DNA of 64,000 bases from an uncultured Pelagibacteraceae bacterium (lineage in GTDB: Bacteria > Pseudomonadota > Alphaproteobacteria > Pelagibacterales > Pelagibacteraceae), in NCBI GenBank assembly GCA_902516435.1, contig CABXYF010000001.1:81435-145434 (forward strand). Reading direction: 5' to 3'. Made by a program: the position numbers and the translations under genes. Of this stretch, positions 25,052-34,154 are shown one piece after another. The notes beneath the pieces were generated by a model. The model was not told the origin of the DNA. It searched no databases and saw only the letters and a program-made list of their open reading frames with translations. Position 1 is the first letter of the stretch, and each line of letters begins with the position of its first letter.

Positions 25052-26271
25052 TTTCTAATTCCTGCCCATGGTTCAGGTTTTTGAGGTATATCTTTTTTGA
25101 TACCTCTCACTATTTCACCTTTGGCATCATACATTGGTAATTTACATAGTTCTGCTTTATGAATTTTATTATCTATACACTCTACATCTATCACTGTTCC
25201 AGGACCAATTTCTGAATTGTCCAGTAGTACTATCCCAACACCACAAACTTGATAAGGAGACCAAGTACTTGACGTCACTTTACCAACAATTTTTCCATTT
25301 AATTTTAAAGACCTTCCTTTTTTTGCAATACCCTCTACAACTCTAATACCCCAACTTCGGCATTCTTTATTTGCATTAAGTAATGCTTTTTTTCCAATAA
25401 AATCATCTTTTTCTAAATCAACAAAATGTCCTAACCCTACAGAAAATGGATCCGTTTCAATTGAAAAATCTTGACCAGCAGAAAGTAGTCCTGCCTCTAT
25501 TCTCCTGCCTCTAAATGCAGGAGTCCCTGTAATAATCATTCCCATTTTCGAACCTTCACCCAGAATTAAATCTCCTAATTTTTCTGAATTGTTTTCGGGT
25601 CTAAAATATATTTCCCAACCGAGCTCATTTGTAAATCCAGTACGACTTACTATAACTTTCTCATTAGCCATAGTCACTTCAACCCAATCAAAATAATTCC
25701 AAGATTTTGCTATTGGTTCATCAATCAAGTTATCAAGAAGATCCATAGACTTTGGACCTTGTACTTGACTAACAAAAACATTTGGCTCCAGAATTTCTAC
25801 ATCCAACCCTTCAGAATGGGCATTGTACCATGAAAACATTTCACCATCTGCTTGAGCAAACCAATATCGATCTTCATCAATTCTTAAAAGTAATCCATCA
25901 GTGATTATTCCACCATTATGATAGCAAGCAAACTGATAAGAACATCTTCCCTTTTTAACTTTTGAAATATCTCTTGGAAAAATTTTTTGTAATAACTTAA
26001 GTGCATCTGGTCCTTTAATTTCATAAGGATGTTCTCCGGTATGCCTAAAAATAACTTCCTGTTTTGTTTTCCAATATTGTTCATCTGCAGTAGCATTTGA
26101 TAATTTTTCAGTTGTTAGTCTTCCAGCATATTGAGAATATTCAGGATCATATGGAAGCTCTTGATATGTTAATGGATGAACGCTTAATGTTCGAGCCATC
26201 TCTAGAGGTCTTTCTGTTTCTTGTAATTGAGGCTTGATAGAAAACCTTAAGTTTTTTAAAGATTTATGCAT
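25048..26271 (-). CDS. GcvT-family aminomethyltransferase-like protein
   Basis: A 407-residue folate-binding GcvT-fold protein, distinct from the DmdA-like gene. It has a 60-residue N-terminal extension with LTYQELPYDPEYSQYAGRL, then the GcvT core: EIKGPDALKLLQKIFPRDI near 83, RTGFTNELGWEIYFRPE near 210, RRIEAGLLSAGQDF near 255, and the C-terminal barrel GKVTSSTWSPYQVCGVGIVLL near 325. Members move one-carbon groups from amino- or methyl-compounds to tetrahydrofolate; substrates include dimethylglycine, sarcosine and vanillate-type methyl donors. No oxidase partner is next to it. Substrate unknown; single-gene unit between convergent and divergent neighbours. Confidence 0.82.
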   Translation of the reverse strand: MHKSLKNLRFSIKPQLQETERPLEMARTLSVHPLTYQELPYDPEYSQYAGRLTTEKLSNATADEQYWKTKQEVIFRHTGEHPYEIKGPDALKLLQKIFPRDISKVKKGRCSYQFACYHNGGIITDGLLLRIDEDRYWFAQADGEMFSWYNAHSEGLDVEILEPNVFVSQVQGPKSMDLLDNLIDEPIAKSWNYFDWVEVTMANEKVIVSRTGFTNELGWEIYFRPENNSEKLGDLILGEGSKMGMIITGTPAFRGRRIEAGLLSAGQDFSIETDPFSVGLGHFVDLEKDDFIGKKALLNANKECRSWGIRVVEGIAKKGRSLKLNGKIVGKVTSSTWSPYQVCGVGIVLLDNSEIGPGTVIDVECIDNKIHKAELCKLPMYDAKGEIVRGIKKDIPQKPEPWAGIRN

Positions 26272-26351
26272 ATTTTTTAATAAATTAAATCAGTATTTTT
26301 ATCCACTAAATATCTTAAATCACCACACCCACATTAGGCTACAACTCTTAA

Positions 26352-26381
26352 TTGTATTGTTGATTATCATTGTTCTAAAAT
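26352..26381 (+). promoter_or_regulatory. Candidate promoter for the dipeptide-type ABC operon
   Basis: TTGTAT (26352-26357) and TAAAAT (26376-26381) are spaced by 18 bases and lie about 47 bases before the ATG at 26429. The 157-base gap here separates two divergent genes and is one of the longest non-coding stretches in the window; nothing else recognisable was seen in it. Pattern evidence only. Confidence 0.35.
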
Positions 26382-26428
26382 ATGTAAGATGTTAGCTTTT
26401 AAATAAATAATTAAAGAGAGGAAGAATA

Positions 26429-27916
26429 ATGAAAAACATTTTTAAATTGATATCAGTTGCATTGATATCATCTTTATTTTCTTTTTCAGCTGCCAATGCC
26501 TCAAGTGGAGTATTTAAAATTTCACATGACCTTGGATTTGGAAAAGATACAAATCTAGACGCAATTACTAAAGGAAGATTGTTTCAAGTAGTAATTATGA
26601 CTCAAAACCGTCTAGTAAGAAAAGATCTTAAAGGAGTTACATCAGCAGAACTAGCTACTGATTGGTCAGCTAATGCCGATGCTACAGAATGGACATTTAA
26701 ACTTAGAAAAGGTGTGAAATTTCACGACGGATCTGACTTTGATGCAGAGGATGTAAAATATTCTTTGATGCGTGTTCAAGATCCTGAAATAGGCTCGCCA
26801 GCAAAAAAAAGCATGAGCACAGTAACAGATATTGAAGTTGTAGATGCTCATACTATTAAAATGAAATTAAATACATCTTTTGCAGATTTTCCATTATTGC
26901 TTACTGATTACAGATTAAGAATGATTCCATCAGGCTCAGGTGATACTATTGGGCAAACTGGAATTGGTACTGGTCCTTTTATAGTAGATAAATTTGACCC
27001 AGAAGGAACAACAGTTCTAAAAGCAAATGCTGATTATTGGGAAGGTGCACCTGGTTTAGCAGAAGTACATGTTATTGCTATTCCTGATGGTGAAGCTAGA
27101 GTTCAAGCACTTTTAACTGGTCAGATACACATGAATAGATATGTGCCATTCAGCCAAAAAAAAATCTTTGATGGAAACTCCAAGTTTAATGTTTCAGTTG
27201 TACCTACAGGAAACTGGAGAGGAATGGTTATGAGAACTGACACAGCACCATTTGACAATGCAAAAGTAAGAAAAGCTGTTAGATTAGCTGTAGACAGACA
27301 AGAACTTGTAGATTTGGTTATGGGAGGAGCTGCTACGGTATCTTGTGATACACCTGTTGCACCATCAGACCAATATCGTCTAAAAATGAAGTGTCCACAG
27401 AATATCAAAAAAGCTAAAAAGCTTTTAGCTGAAGCAGGTTATCCAAATGGTATTGATATGGTAATTCATGTTTCTACCAAAGAACCTACATGGCCAACAA
27501 TAGGAGAAGTTTTGCAGCAGCAATTTGCTGAAGCTGGTATTAAAGCCGAGGTCAAAATGACTCCATCAAAAAGTTATTGGAATGAAACTTGGATGAAAAA
27601 ACCAGTTGCAATGACTCGTTGGAATGAAAGACCTGCTGATAGTGCATTACATGAAATTTATCATAGTGGAGCAAAATGGAATGAGTCTTATTTCAAAAAT
27701 CCAGATTTTGATAAAAACTTAGCTGATGCAAGAGGTGAGCTTAAATTTGGCAAAAGAAAAAAAGCTTATCAGAATGCCCAAAAAACATTGTGGGAAGAGT
27801 CTGGAACTTTGATCCCTTACCATGTATCTAAATTGATTGTAACTTCTTCTGCAGTCAAAAATTTAGATGAAGTAGAGGTATTTTCTGTGCGTTGGCACAA
27901 AGTCAAAATAAAGTAA
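26429..27916 (+). CDS. Family 5 (dipeptide/oligopeptide-type) ABC substrate-binding protein
   Basis: A 495-residue periplasmic binding protein. A Sec signal peptide (MKNIFKLISVALISSLFSF, cleavage after AANA) is followed by a family-5 SBP domain: LATDWSANADATEWTFKLRKGVKF-type start, DAEDVKYSLMRVQDP near 111, GTGPFIVDKFDPEG near 185, DNAKVRKAVRLAVDRQELVD near 275, and AKKLLAEAGYPNGID near 330. Ligands of the family range from peptides to opines, sugars and nickel. AGAGAGGAAG precedes the ATG. A strong terminator follows the gene, then two permeases and a fused ATPase, so it is the first gene of a complete importer. Confidence 0.88.
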   Translation: MKNIFKLISVALISSLFSFSAANASSGVFKISHDLGFGKDTNLDAITKGRLFQVVIMTQNRLVRKDLKGVTSAELATDWSANADATEWTFKLRKGVKFHDGSDFDAEDVKYSLMRVQDPEIGSPAKKSMSTVTDIEVVDAHTIKMKLNTSFADFPLLLTDYRLRMIPSGSGDTIGQTGIGTGPFIVDKFDPEGTTVLKANADYWEGAPGLAEVHVIAIPDGEARVQALLTGQIHMNRYVPFSQKKIFDGNSKFNVSVVPTGNWRGMVMRTDTAPFDNAKVRKAVRLAVDRQELVDLVMGGAATVSCDTPVAPSDQYRLKMKCPQNIKKAKKLLAEAGYPNGIDMVIHVSTKEPTWPTIGEVLQQQFAEAGIKAEVKMTPSKSYWNETWMKKPVAMTRWNERPADSALHEIYHSGAKWNESYFKNPDFDKNLADARGELKFGKRKKAYQNAQKTLWEESGTLIPYHVSKLIVTSSAVKNLDEVEVFSVRWHKVKIK

Positions 27917-27928
27917 ATTAATCTAGTA

Positions 27929-27962
27929 TTTACAGGCCTTATTTTAAGGCCTGTAAATTTTT
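27929..27962 (+). terminator. Intrinsic terminator after the binding-protein gene
   Basis: A perfect 13-bp stem (27929-27941 with 27945-27957, containing ACAGGCC/GGCCTGT) with a 3-base loop is followed by five T residues (27958-27962). It lies 13 bases after the stop and 40 bases before the first permease gene of the same importer, so it should set a higher level for the binding protein than for the permeases. Confidence 0.88.
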
Positions 27963-28002
27963 CACCTTTAAAATAATTTTTAAATTCTATAAATATTTAA
28001 AT

Positions 28003-28959
28003 ATGTTTTTTTTAGTAATAAAAAGAATTCTATTAGGTTTAATAACCTTATTTATAGTATCACTAATCACGTTTGCTGGAGTTGAGGTGTTACCTGGTGA
28101 TGCTTGTACAACTTATCTTGAAAGACAGGCGTTCGGGGAAGCTTTAGAGGCTTGTTATCAAAGACTTGGGCTTAATGTTCCTGCATATGAAAGATATATA
28201 TCTTGGGCATGGGGAGTTCTACAATGGGATTTTGGATACTCCTTAAGTGGAGAAATGAAGATCAATGAGGTTCTAGGACCAAAAGTTAAAAACTCACTTG
28301 TTCTTGCTTCGGCATCCATATTGATTGGGATACCCATTGCTTTATTATTAGGAATTGTAACTGCTTTGTGGAGAGATAGACTTCCAGATATCATTATTTC
28401 CACTGTAACAATATTTTCTATGACAATTCCAGAATTTATAAGTGCAACATTATTAATTCTTATTGTTGCTATTTGGCTAGAATGGTTACCTGGAATTGTA
28501 ATTGTTCCGACTGGCGCAACTATATCCGAATTACTGCCAAATATAATTTTACCAGTCATTGCAATTTCCATGATCATGACAGCTCATATGGCTAGGATGG
28601 TCAGATCTAGTGTAATTCAAGTAATGGCAAGTGATTACGTCCAAATGGCAATTTTAAAGGGAGTTCCTTATTGGAAAATGGTATTTAGACACGTTTTACC
28701 AAATGCTTTACTGCCAGCAATAAACGTTGTTGCTCTCACAATCGCATGGTTATTAGGTGGCGTTGTAGTTACTGAGGTTGTTTTTAATTACCCTGGCTTA
28801 GGGAGATTGGTAATTGAGTCTATCTCAAATAGAGATCTGCCTGTAGTTCAAGCTCTAGCAATTATTCTTGCATCAATTTATGTGGGTATCAATTTGATTG
28901 CCGATCTAACAACTTTAATGTTGAACCCTAGATTAAAATCTCTTCAAATAAAAAAGTAA
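28003..28959 (+). CDS. Dipeptide-type ABC transporter permease (DppB-like)
   Basis: A 318-residue inner-membrane permease. Family landmarks are IKRILLGLITLFIVSLITF, GVEVLPGDAC (the usual LPGDP-like motif), a periplasmic region ending WGVLQWDFGYSLSG near 75, the EAA loop MASDYVQMAILKGVPYWKMVFRH-type region near 205, and VTEVVFNYPGLGRLVIESI near 258. Six membrane segments are expected. The gene follows the terminator downstream of the binding-protein gene and is separated by 1 base from the DppC-like gene. Works with the partner permease and the fused ATPase at 29848-31881. Confidence 0.88.
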   Translation: MFFLVIKRILLGLITLFIVSLITFAGVEVLPGDACTTYLERQAFGEALEACYQRLGLNVPAYERYISWAWGVLQWDFGYSLSGEMKINEVLGPKVKNSLVLASASILIGIPIALLLGIVTALWRDRLPDIIISTVTIFSMTIPEFISATLLILIVAIWLEWLPGIVIVPTGATISELLPNIILPVIAISMIMTAHMARMVRSSVIQVMASDYVQMAILKGVPYWKMVFRHVLPNALLPAINVVALTIAWLLGGVVVTEVVFNYPGLGRLVIESISNRDLPVVQALAIILASIYVGINLIADLTTLMLNPRLKSLQIKK

Positions 28960-28960
28960 A

Positions 28961-29845
28961 ATGAACAAAAAAAAAGAAAAACAAAAAAATACTTTTGAAA
29001 AAATATATGAAGTTATTAAAACTATGGCATCTAAGCCATCAGGTTTAATTGGATTAACAATACTTATTTTCCATGTCATCTTAGCGATTACAAGTCCATT
29101 ATATGTACCATATGATTATAAAGCTATTGATCCAACATTAATGTTGACCCCACCATCGTCTGAATTTTGGTTTGGTACTGACAGTTTAGGAAGAGATGTT
29201 TTCACTAGAACAATTTTAGGGGGGAGAACTGCTCTTACCGTAACTTTTTTTGGATCCTTAATTGCATTATTGTGGGGAGGATCACTTGGAATCTTTTGTG
29301 GTCTTGTTGGTGGTAAAATTGACGATGTTGTAATGAGAGTAATTGATGCTTTTTTATCTATTCCATGGATTTTAGCAATGCTTTTAATCGTATCTTTGCT
29401 TGGAACAACAACATTGGTATTAATTCCAGCACTTGGTTTTTTTTATGGTAAAGGTATTGTTCGTGTAGCAAGAGCAGCAACCCATGATGTTATAGCTAAA
29501 GATTTTATTGTATCTGCTAGAGCCAGAGGTCATAGCAACATGTCTATAATCTGGAATGAAATTTTACCCAATGTAAGAGATGCCATAATGGTTGAAGGAG
29601 CTATGAGATGGTCTTGGATGTTACTTGGTTTTAGTTCTTTATCATTTTTAGGTTTTGGGGTAAGCCCACCAACTCCTGATTGGGGTTTAATGATATCAAA
29701 TGCTAGAGGATTGATGTCTTTTGCTTATTGGGCAGTTTTGGCTCCAATTTTTGGCCTAAGCTCATTAATTATCGGTATCAATTTAACTGCTGACGCATTT
29801 GCAAAAGCTTTAGGAATTGACAGATCAACAAAGGCACCTGTTTAA
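28961..29845 (+). CDS. Dipeptide-type ABC transporter permease (DppC-like)
   Basis: A 294-residue inner-membrane permease. A lysine-rich cytoplasmic tail precedes the first membrane segment (GLIGLTILIFHVILAITSP). Then come the DppC hallmarks PPSSEFWFGTDSLGRDVFTR near 63, GGRTALTVTFFGSLIALLWG, the EAA loop FIVSARARGHSNMSIIWNEIL near 182, and LGFGVSPPTPDWGLMI near 228. It pairs with the DppB-like subunit one base upstream; the fused ATPase gene begins 2 bases downstream, so the three are translated from one message. Confidence 0.88.
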   Translation: MNKKKEKQKNTFEKIYEVIKTMASKPSGLIGLTILIFHVILAITSPLYVPYDYKAIDPTLMLTPPSSEFWFGTDSLGRDVFTRTILGGRTALTVTFFGSLIALLWGGSLGIFCGLVGGKIDDVVMRVIDAFLSIPWILAMLLIVSLLGTTTLVLIPALGFFYGKGIVRVARAATHDVIAKDFIVSARARGHSNMSIIWNEILPNVRDAIMVEGAMRWSWMLLGFSSLSFLGFGVSPPTPDWGLMISNARGLMSFAYWAVLAPIFGLSSLIIGINLTADAFAKALGIDRSTKAPV

Positions 29846-29847
29846 AA

Positions 29848-31881
29848 ATGAAAACCACAGTTCAAAAAATTAATAATTTAACAATTGGATTTCAAAGTCA
29901 AAAAGGGGAGCAGATATCTATATTAAAAAATATAAGCACTTCAATTAATCAAGGGGAAACAGTTGGAATTGTTGGCGAGTCTGGATCTGGAAAAAGTACA
30001 CTTGCGCTTGCTATGATGGGTTATGTGAAACATGGACTTTTTACAATCTCAGGAGAATGCATGTTTCATTCTAATAATTTGCTGGAAATGAAAAACAAAG
30101 AATTAGAAAATATAAGAGGTAGAAAAATTGCTATGATACCTCAAAATGCCGGTCAATCACTCACACCAAATTTAAAAATAGGATATCAGATTGATGAAGC
30201 ATTAAGATTACATACTGATTTAAAGCAAACTGAAAGAGATGAAAAGATTTCTGAATTATTAAATAAAGTAAGACTACCATCACCTGAAACTATGGCTCAA
30301 AGGTATCCACATGAATTATCTGGTGGTCAACAACAAAGAGTTGCTGTCGCTATGGCCTTAGCAGGTAGTCCAGAATTATTATTGTTAGATGAACCTACAA
30401 CAGGTTTAGATGTTACAACTCAAGCCCATGTTTTAGAATTATTAAATTTTATCGCAAAAGACACTGGCACTTCGATGGTATATGTGAGTCATGATCTTGG
30501 AGCAATTGCTCAAGTAAGTGATAGAGTTATTGTAATGTATTCTGGTGAAATAGTGTTAGATGGTCCTGTAAGAAGTATACTTAAAAATCCTATACACCCT
30601 TATACATTTGGTTTATTAAAATCTATTCCAAAACTTTCTTTACCAGGTCTCCCAAACTCTATGTCTGGAAGTCAGCCTCAGCCTGGATCAATAAAAAAAG
30701 GTTGTAGTTTTTTTGAAAGATGTGAGTTCGCTGATGACAATTGTAAATTAAATTCTCCATCACTTGAATTTATAGAAGAACTAAATACAAGTGTTAGATG
30801 TTTTAAGCATAATGAACTTTTAAATTTAAATAAAATAGATTCCCAAAATATTAAATCTATTGAAAATAAAATACTAAAAAATGAAATTTTAGATTTATCA
30901 GATGTTTCCATTAGTTATGCTAAACAAAAATTTCTAGATCAATTATTGAATAAGATTAATGATACTAATCCTACAGTAAAAGACATTAATATTAATATTA
31001 ATAAAGGTGAAACTCTTGCACTAGTAGGAGAGTCTGGAAGTGGAAAGTCTACAATTTTAAAATCTATAGCTGGATTGTTAAAAACTAAAGATGGAAATAT
31101 TAAATTTGGAAAAGATAAGACTTTATCTAATGATTTAAGACAAAGAGATCCTAGTTTTTTAAGAGCTATACAATTAATCTTTCAAAATCCAGATGAGTCT
31201 CTAAATCCTAATCACACCGTTGAGGAAATAGTTTCTCAACCCCTTAGGTTGTATTTCGGTTTAAAAGGACAGGAATTAAAGGACAAAATAATTGAAGTTT
31301 TAGATAAAGTTAGATTAGGAGAGTTTTATCTCACAAGATATCCAAGACAACTCTCAGGAGGAGAAAAACAAAGAGTTGCAGTTGCAAGAGCTTTTGCTGC
31401 AAAACCTGATATCATTTTATGTGATGAAGTGACCTCTGCATTGGATGTTTCTGTTCAAGCTGCGGTATTGAATTTGCTTCAAGAATTAAAAGAAGATTTT
31501 GGAACAACATATATCTTTGTTTCTCATGATTTAGCAGTAGTGAGAGCAATCAGTGATAGAGTTGCGGTTCTTTATCAAGGGCGTTTGTGCGAAATTGGAC
31601 CATCTAACAATGTTTATAAATTTCCTTCACACCCTTATACAGAAGTTCTTTTAGGGGCTGTTTTAGAGCCAGATCCAGATATTAAACCTAAGCTAGTTGC
31701 AGAAGACATTGTTGAGGAAAAACCACCAGAAAATGGCTGTTCTTTTCAAGGAAGATGTCCAAGAATACTGGGAGATATTTGTAAAAACGAAGTGCCACCA
31801 TGGCAAACAGGTGAAAATGGAAACTCAATTAGATGTCATATCAAAATAGAGGATTTAAAAAATCAACAAATTTCTAATTAG
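29848..31881 (+). CDS. Fused dipeptide-type ABC transporter ATPase (DppD-DppF)
   Basis: A 677-residue protein carrying two complete ABC ATPase domains, equivalent to DppD plus DppF. The first half has Walker A GESGSGKST near 45, signature LSGGQQQRVAVAMAL near 159 and Walker B LLLLDEPTTGLD; the second has Walker A GESGSGKST near 393, signature LSGGEKQRVAVARAF near 500 and Walker B IILCDEVTSALD. Each half ends in the oligopeptide-family C-terminal region with a Cys-rich motif (GCSFFERCEFADDNC; GCSFQGRCPRILGDIC), which in this family can bind an Fe-S cluster or metal. Energises uptake through the two permeases upstream. Fusion of the two ATPases is common in alphaproteobacteria. Confidence 0.9.
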   Translation: MKTTVQKINNLTIGFQSQKGEQISILKNISTSINQGETVGIVGESGSGKSTLALAMMGYVKHGLFTISGECMFHSNNLLEMKNKELENIRGRKIAMIPQNAGQSLTPNLKIGYQIDEALRLHTDLKQTERDEKISELLNKVRLPSPETMAQRYPHELSGGQQQRVAVAMALAGSPELLLLDEPTTGLDVTTQAHVLELLNFIAKDTGTSMVYVSHDLGAIAQVSDRVIVMYSGEIVLDGPVRSILKNPIHPYTFGLLKSIPKLSLPGLPNSMSGSQPQPGSIKKGCSFFERCEFADDNCKLNSPSLEFIEELNTSVRCFKHNELLNLNKIDSQNIKSIENKILKNEILDLSDVSISYAKQKFLDQLLNKINDTNPTVKDINININKGETLALVGESGSGKSTILKSIAGLLKTKDGNIKFGKDKTLSNDLRQRDPSFLRAIQLIFQNPDESLNPNHTVEEIVSQPLRLYFGLKGQELKDKIIEVLDKVRLGEFYLTRYPRQLSGGEKQRVAVARAFAAKPDIILCDEVTSALDVSVQAAVLNLLQELKEDFGTTYIFVSHDLAVVRAISDRVAVLYQGRLCEIGPSNNVYKFPSHPYTEVLLGAVLEPDPDIKPKLVAEDIVEEKPPENGCSFQGRCPRILGDICKNEVPPWQTGENGNSIRCHIKIEDLKNQQISN

Positions 31882-31931
31882 GTTAATTTTTTTGTTACAT
31901 CAGATAGTAAATTTAACTATAAAAGTTTTTT

Positions 31932-34154
31932 ATGAAAATAAATAATGTAGTTGTTATTGGCTCTGGCACTATGGGTAGTGGGATTGCAGCACAATTATGT
32001 AATGCAAATATACCGGTAACTTTATTAGATTTAAAAACAGAGATTAGCCAAAAAGCTAAAGAGAGAATTGAAAAATCAAGACCTCCATTATTAATTGATA
32101 AATCAAAAATTCATGGAATTAAAGTTGGAAATATTTCAGATGATTTTAAAGTTGTATCTGAAGCGGATTGGATTGTTGAAGCAGTTGTTGAGCGAATAGA
32201 CATAAAACATGAAATTTACGATAAAATATTTAAAGAAAGAAAAAAAGACTCAATTGTTTCATCAAATACTTCCTCAATACCGATTAGTGTTCTTTCAGAA
32301 AAAATGACAGAGGTAGACAAAAAAGATTTTTGTATTACGCATTTTTTTAATCCTGTCAGATATATGGATCTACTTGAAATTGTAAAAAATGAAAAAACTG
32401 ATTTGGATAAAATAAATCAATTACAAAAATTTTGTGAAGTTGATTTAGGCAAAGGTGCAATTGTATGTAATGATACACCTGGCTTTTTAGGAAATAGAAT
32501 AGGAGTTTATGCAATGCAAGTTGCAATGACTGAGGCTTTTAAAATGAAACTATCCATAGAGGAAGCTGACGCTGTTTTTGGAAGACCCATGGGAATACCT
32601 AAAACAGGAGTGTTTGGATTATACGATTTAATTGGAATTGACCTTATGGCCGATGTATTAAAAAGTTTCATAAAGGAATTACCTGAAATTGATGATTTTC
32701 AAATAGTAGCAAAAGAAATACCTCTAATAAAAAAACTTATTGAAACAGGGTACACTGGCAGAAAAGGTAAAGGTGGATTTTACAGGATGAACAAGGATGG
32801 AAATAAAAAAATTCTTGAAGCAATAAATTTAGAAACAGGTGAATATTTTCCAACAAAAAAAATAGATATTAAGTCTGAAAAAGTGGATTTATTAAAATTA
32901 ATAAATCGAGAAGACAAATATGGAGATTACGCATGGGCTGTAATTTCAAAAATAATTAAATATGCATCATCACTTGTTCCTGGGATAACTGACAAATTTA
33001 ATGATATTGATGAAGCAATGCGTCTTGGTTTTAATTGGTCACGAGGACCATTTGAAATGCTAAAAGAAATTGGTGTAAGTAATTTTTTTGAAAAAATAGA
33101 TAATTTTGAAAATAATAAATTTTTAGAGGATTTATCTAACACAAAAGATGAAAATTTTTATGGTGAGAGACAAAAATATACTGAAATAGAGACACTTGGA
33201 AAAATTAAATCAAAAGCTCTAAAGCTAGACAAAAATAATTCAGCCGAAATTTATAGATTTAAAGATTTTAATATTGTTGAATTTACTACAAAAGCCAATG
33301 CTCTAGACTACGACTCTATGGATTCTTTAAAGAATGCCACCGATAAACCTTTAATAATTATAAATGAAAGTATGCAGTTTTCAGCAGGAGTAAATCTAAC
33401 TTATACTATGAATTTTGCAGATAAAGGAGATTATCAATCTATTGAAAAATTTGTGAAATATTTTCAAGAAACATGCAAAGAACTTAAATATTCAAAATAT
33501 CCTGTCGTTTCAGCTCCGTCAGGATTAACTTTGGGTGGAGGATTTGAAGTACTTGTTCAAAGTAATTTCGTTGCATCACATACTAACATTGTTGTTGGAC
33601 TTGTTGAAACTATGGTGGGATTAGTTCCTGCAGGTGGTGGATGCAAAGAAATGTTATGGAGATGGTCACAGACTGAGGAGGCAAAGAAAGACCCAGATTA
33701 TGCTCCGCTTAAAGTTTTTGATATAATTGGATATGGTAAAACCGCAACATCGCCGGTAGAAGCAGAACCACTGAAATATTTAATGCCAGAAGATAAAAAA
33801 ATTATGAGTAGAAATAGTTTATTGCAAGTTTCAAGATCAATTCTTGATGAAAATAAAGATTTTTCTTCTCCAGTAGAGGCGAACTTCAAACTATCTGGAA
33901 AACCTCTAAAAGATAAAATGGTTAAGTTACTTGAAAAATTATATAATGATAAAATTATATTAGATCATGGAATGCGTGTTGGAACAGAGCTTGCAAATAT
34001 TTTAAGTGGAGGTGAAACTACAATAGATAAAATTTTATCTGAAGATGATTTGTATAAATTAGAATTAGACTCATTTATGAGATTAATTGAAACTAAAGAA
34101 ACTCAGGAGAGAATAAAGCACACTTTATCAACTGGAAAGCCGTTAGTTAATTAG
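31932..34154 (+). CDS. 3-hydroxyacyl-CoA dehydrogenase / enoyl-CoA hydratase, bifunctional
   Basis: A 740-residue beta-oxidation enzyme with dehydrogenase first and hydratase last, the reverse of E. coli FadB and as in FadN-type proteins. The dehydrogenase part has the NAD motif VIGSGTMGSGIAAQL at 9-23, SSNTSSIPISVLS near 114, the catalytic His in ITHFFNPVRYMDLLEIV near 137 and CNDTPGFLGNRIG near 178. The hydratase-like part lies after about 440 with the oxyanion stretch SAPSGLTLGGGFEVL near 530 and GLVPAGGG near 565. It hydrates enoyl-CoA and oxidises the 3-hydroxyacyl-CoA product. It follows the peptide-type importer by 50 bases; the thiolase partner could be the one at 18.0-19.2 kb. Confidence 0.87.
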   Translation: MKINNVVVIGSGTMGSGIAAQLCNANIPVTLLDLKTEISQKAKERIEKSRPPLLIDKSKIHGIKVGNISDDFKVVSEADWIVEAVVERIDIKHEIYDKIFKERKKDSIVSSNTSSIPISVLSEKMTEVDKKDFCITHFFNPVRYMDLLEIVKNEKTDLDKINQLQKFCEVDLGKGAIVCNDTPGFLGNRIGVYAMQVAMTEAFKMKLSIEEADAVFGRPMGIPKTGVFGLYDLIGIDLMADVLKSFIKELPEIDDFQIVAKEIPLIKKLIETGYTGRKGKGGFYRMNKDGNKKILEAINLETGEYFPTKKIDIKSEKVDLLKLINREDKYGDYAWAVISKIIKYASSLVPGITDKFNDIDEAMRLGFNWSRGPFEMLKEIGVSNFFEKIDNFENNKFLEDLSNTKDENFYGERQKYTEIETLGKIKSKALKLDKNNSAEIYRFKDFNIVEFTTKANALDYDSMDSLKNATDKPLIIINESMQFSAGVNLTYTMNFADKGDYQSIEKFVKYFQETCKELKYSKYPVVSAPSGLTLGGGFEVLVQSNFVASHTNIVVGLVETMVGLVPAGGGCKEMLWRWSQTEEAKKDPDYAPLKVFDIIGYGKTATSPVEAEPLKYLMPEDKKIMSRNSLLQVSRSILDENKDFSSPVEANFKLSGKPLKDKMVKLLEKLYNDKIILDHGMRVGTELANILSGGETTIDKILSEDDLYKLELDSFMRLIETKETQERIKHTLSTGKPLVN

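Noticed and set aside
26272..26428. Riboswitch or RNA gene in the long divergent gap
   Set aside because: No glycine, SAM or other riboswitch core or tRNA fold could be recognised; only a candidate promoter was seen.
28158..28577. 139-codon minus-strand open frame inside the DppB-like permease
   Set aside because: Shadow of a membrane-protein gene; the permease frame has all family motifs.
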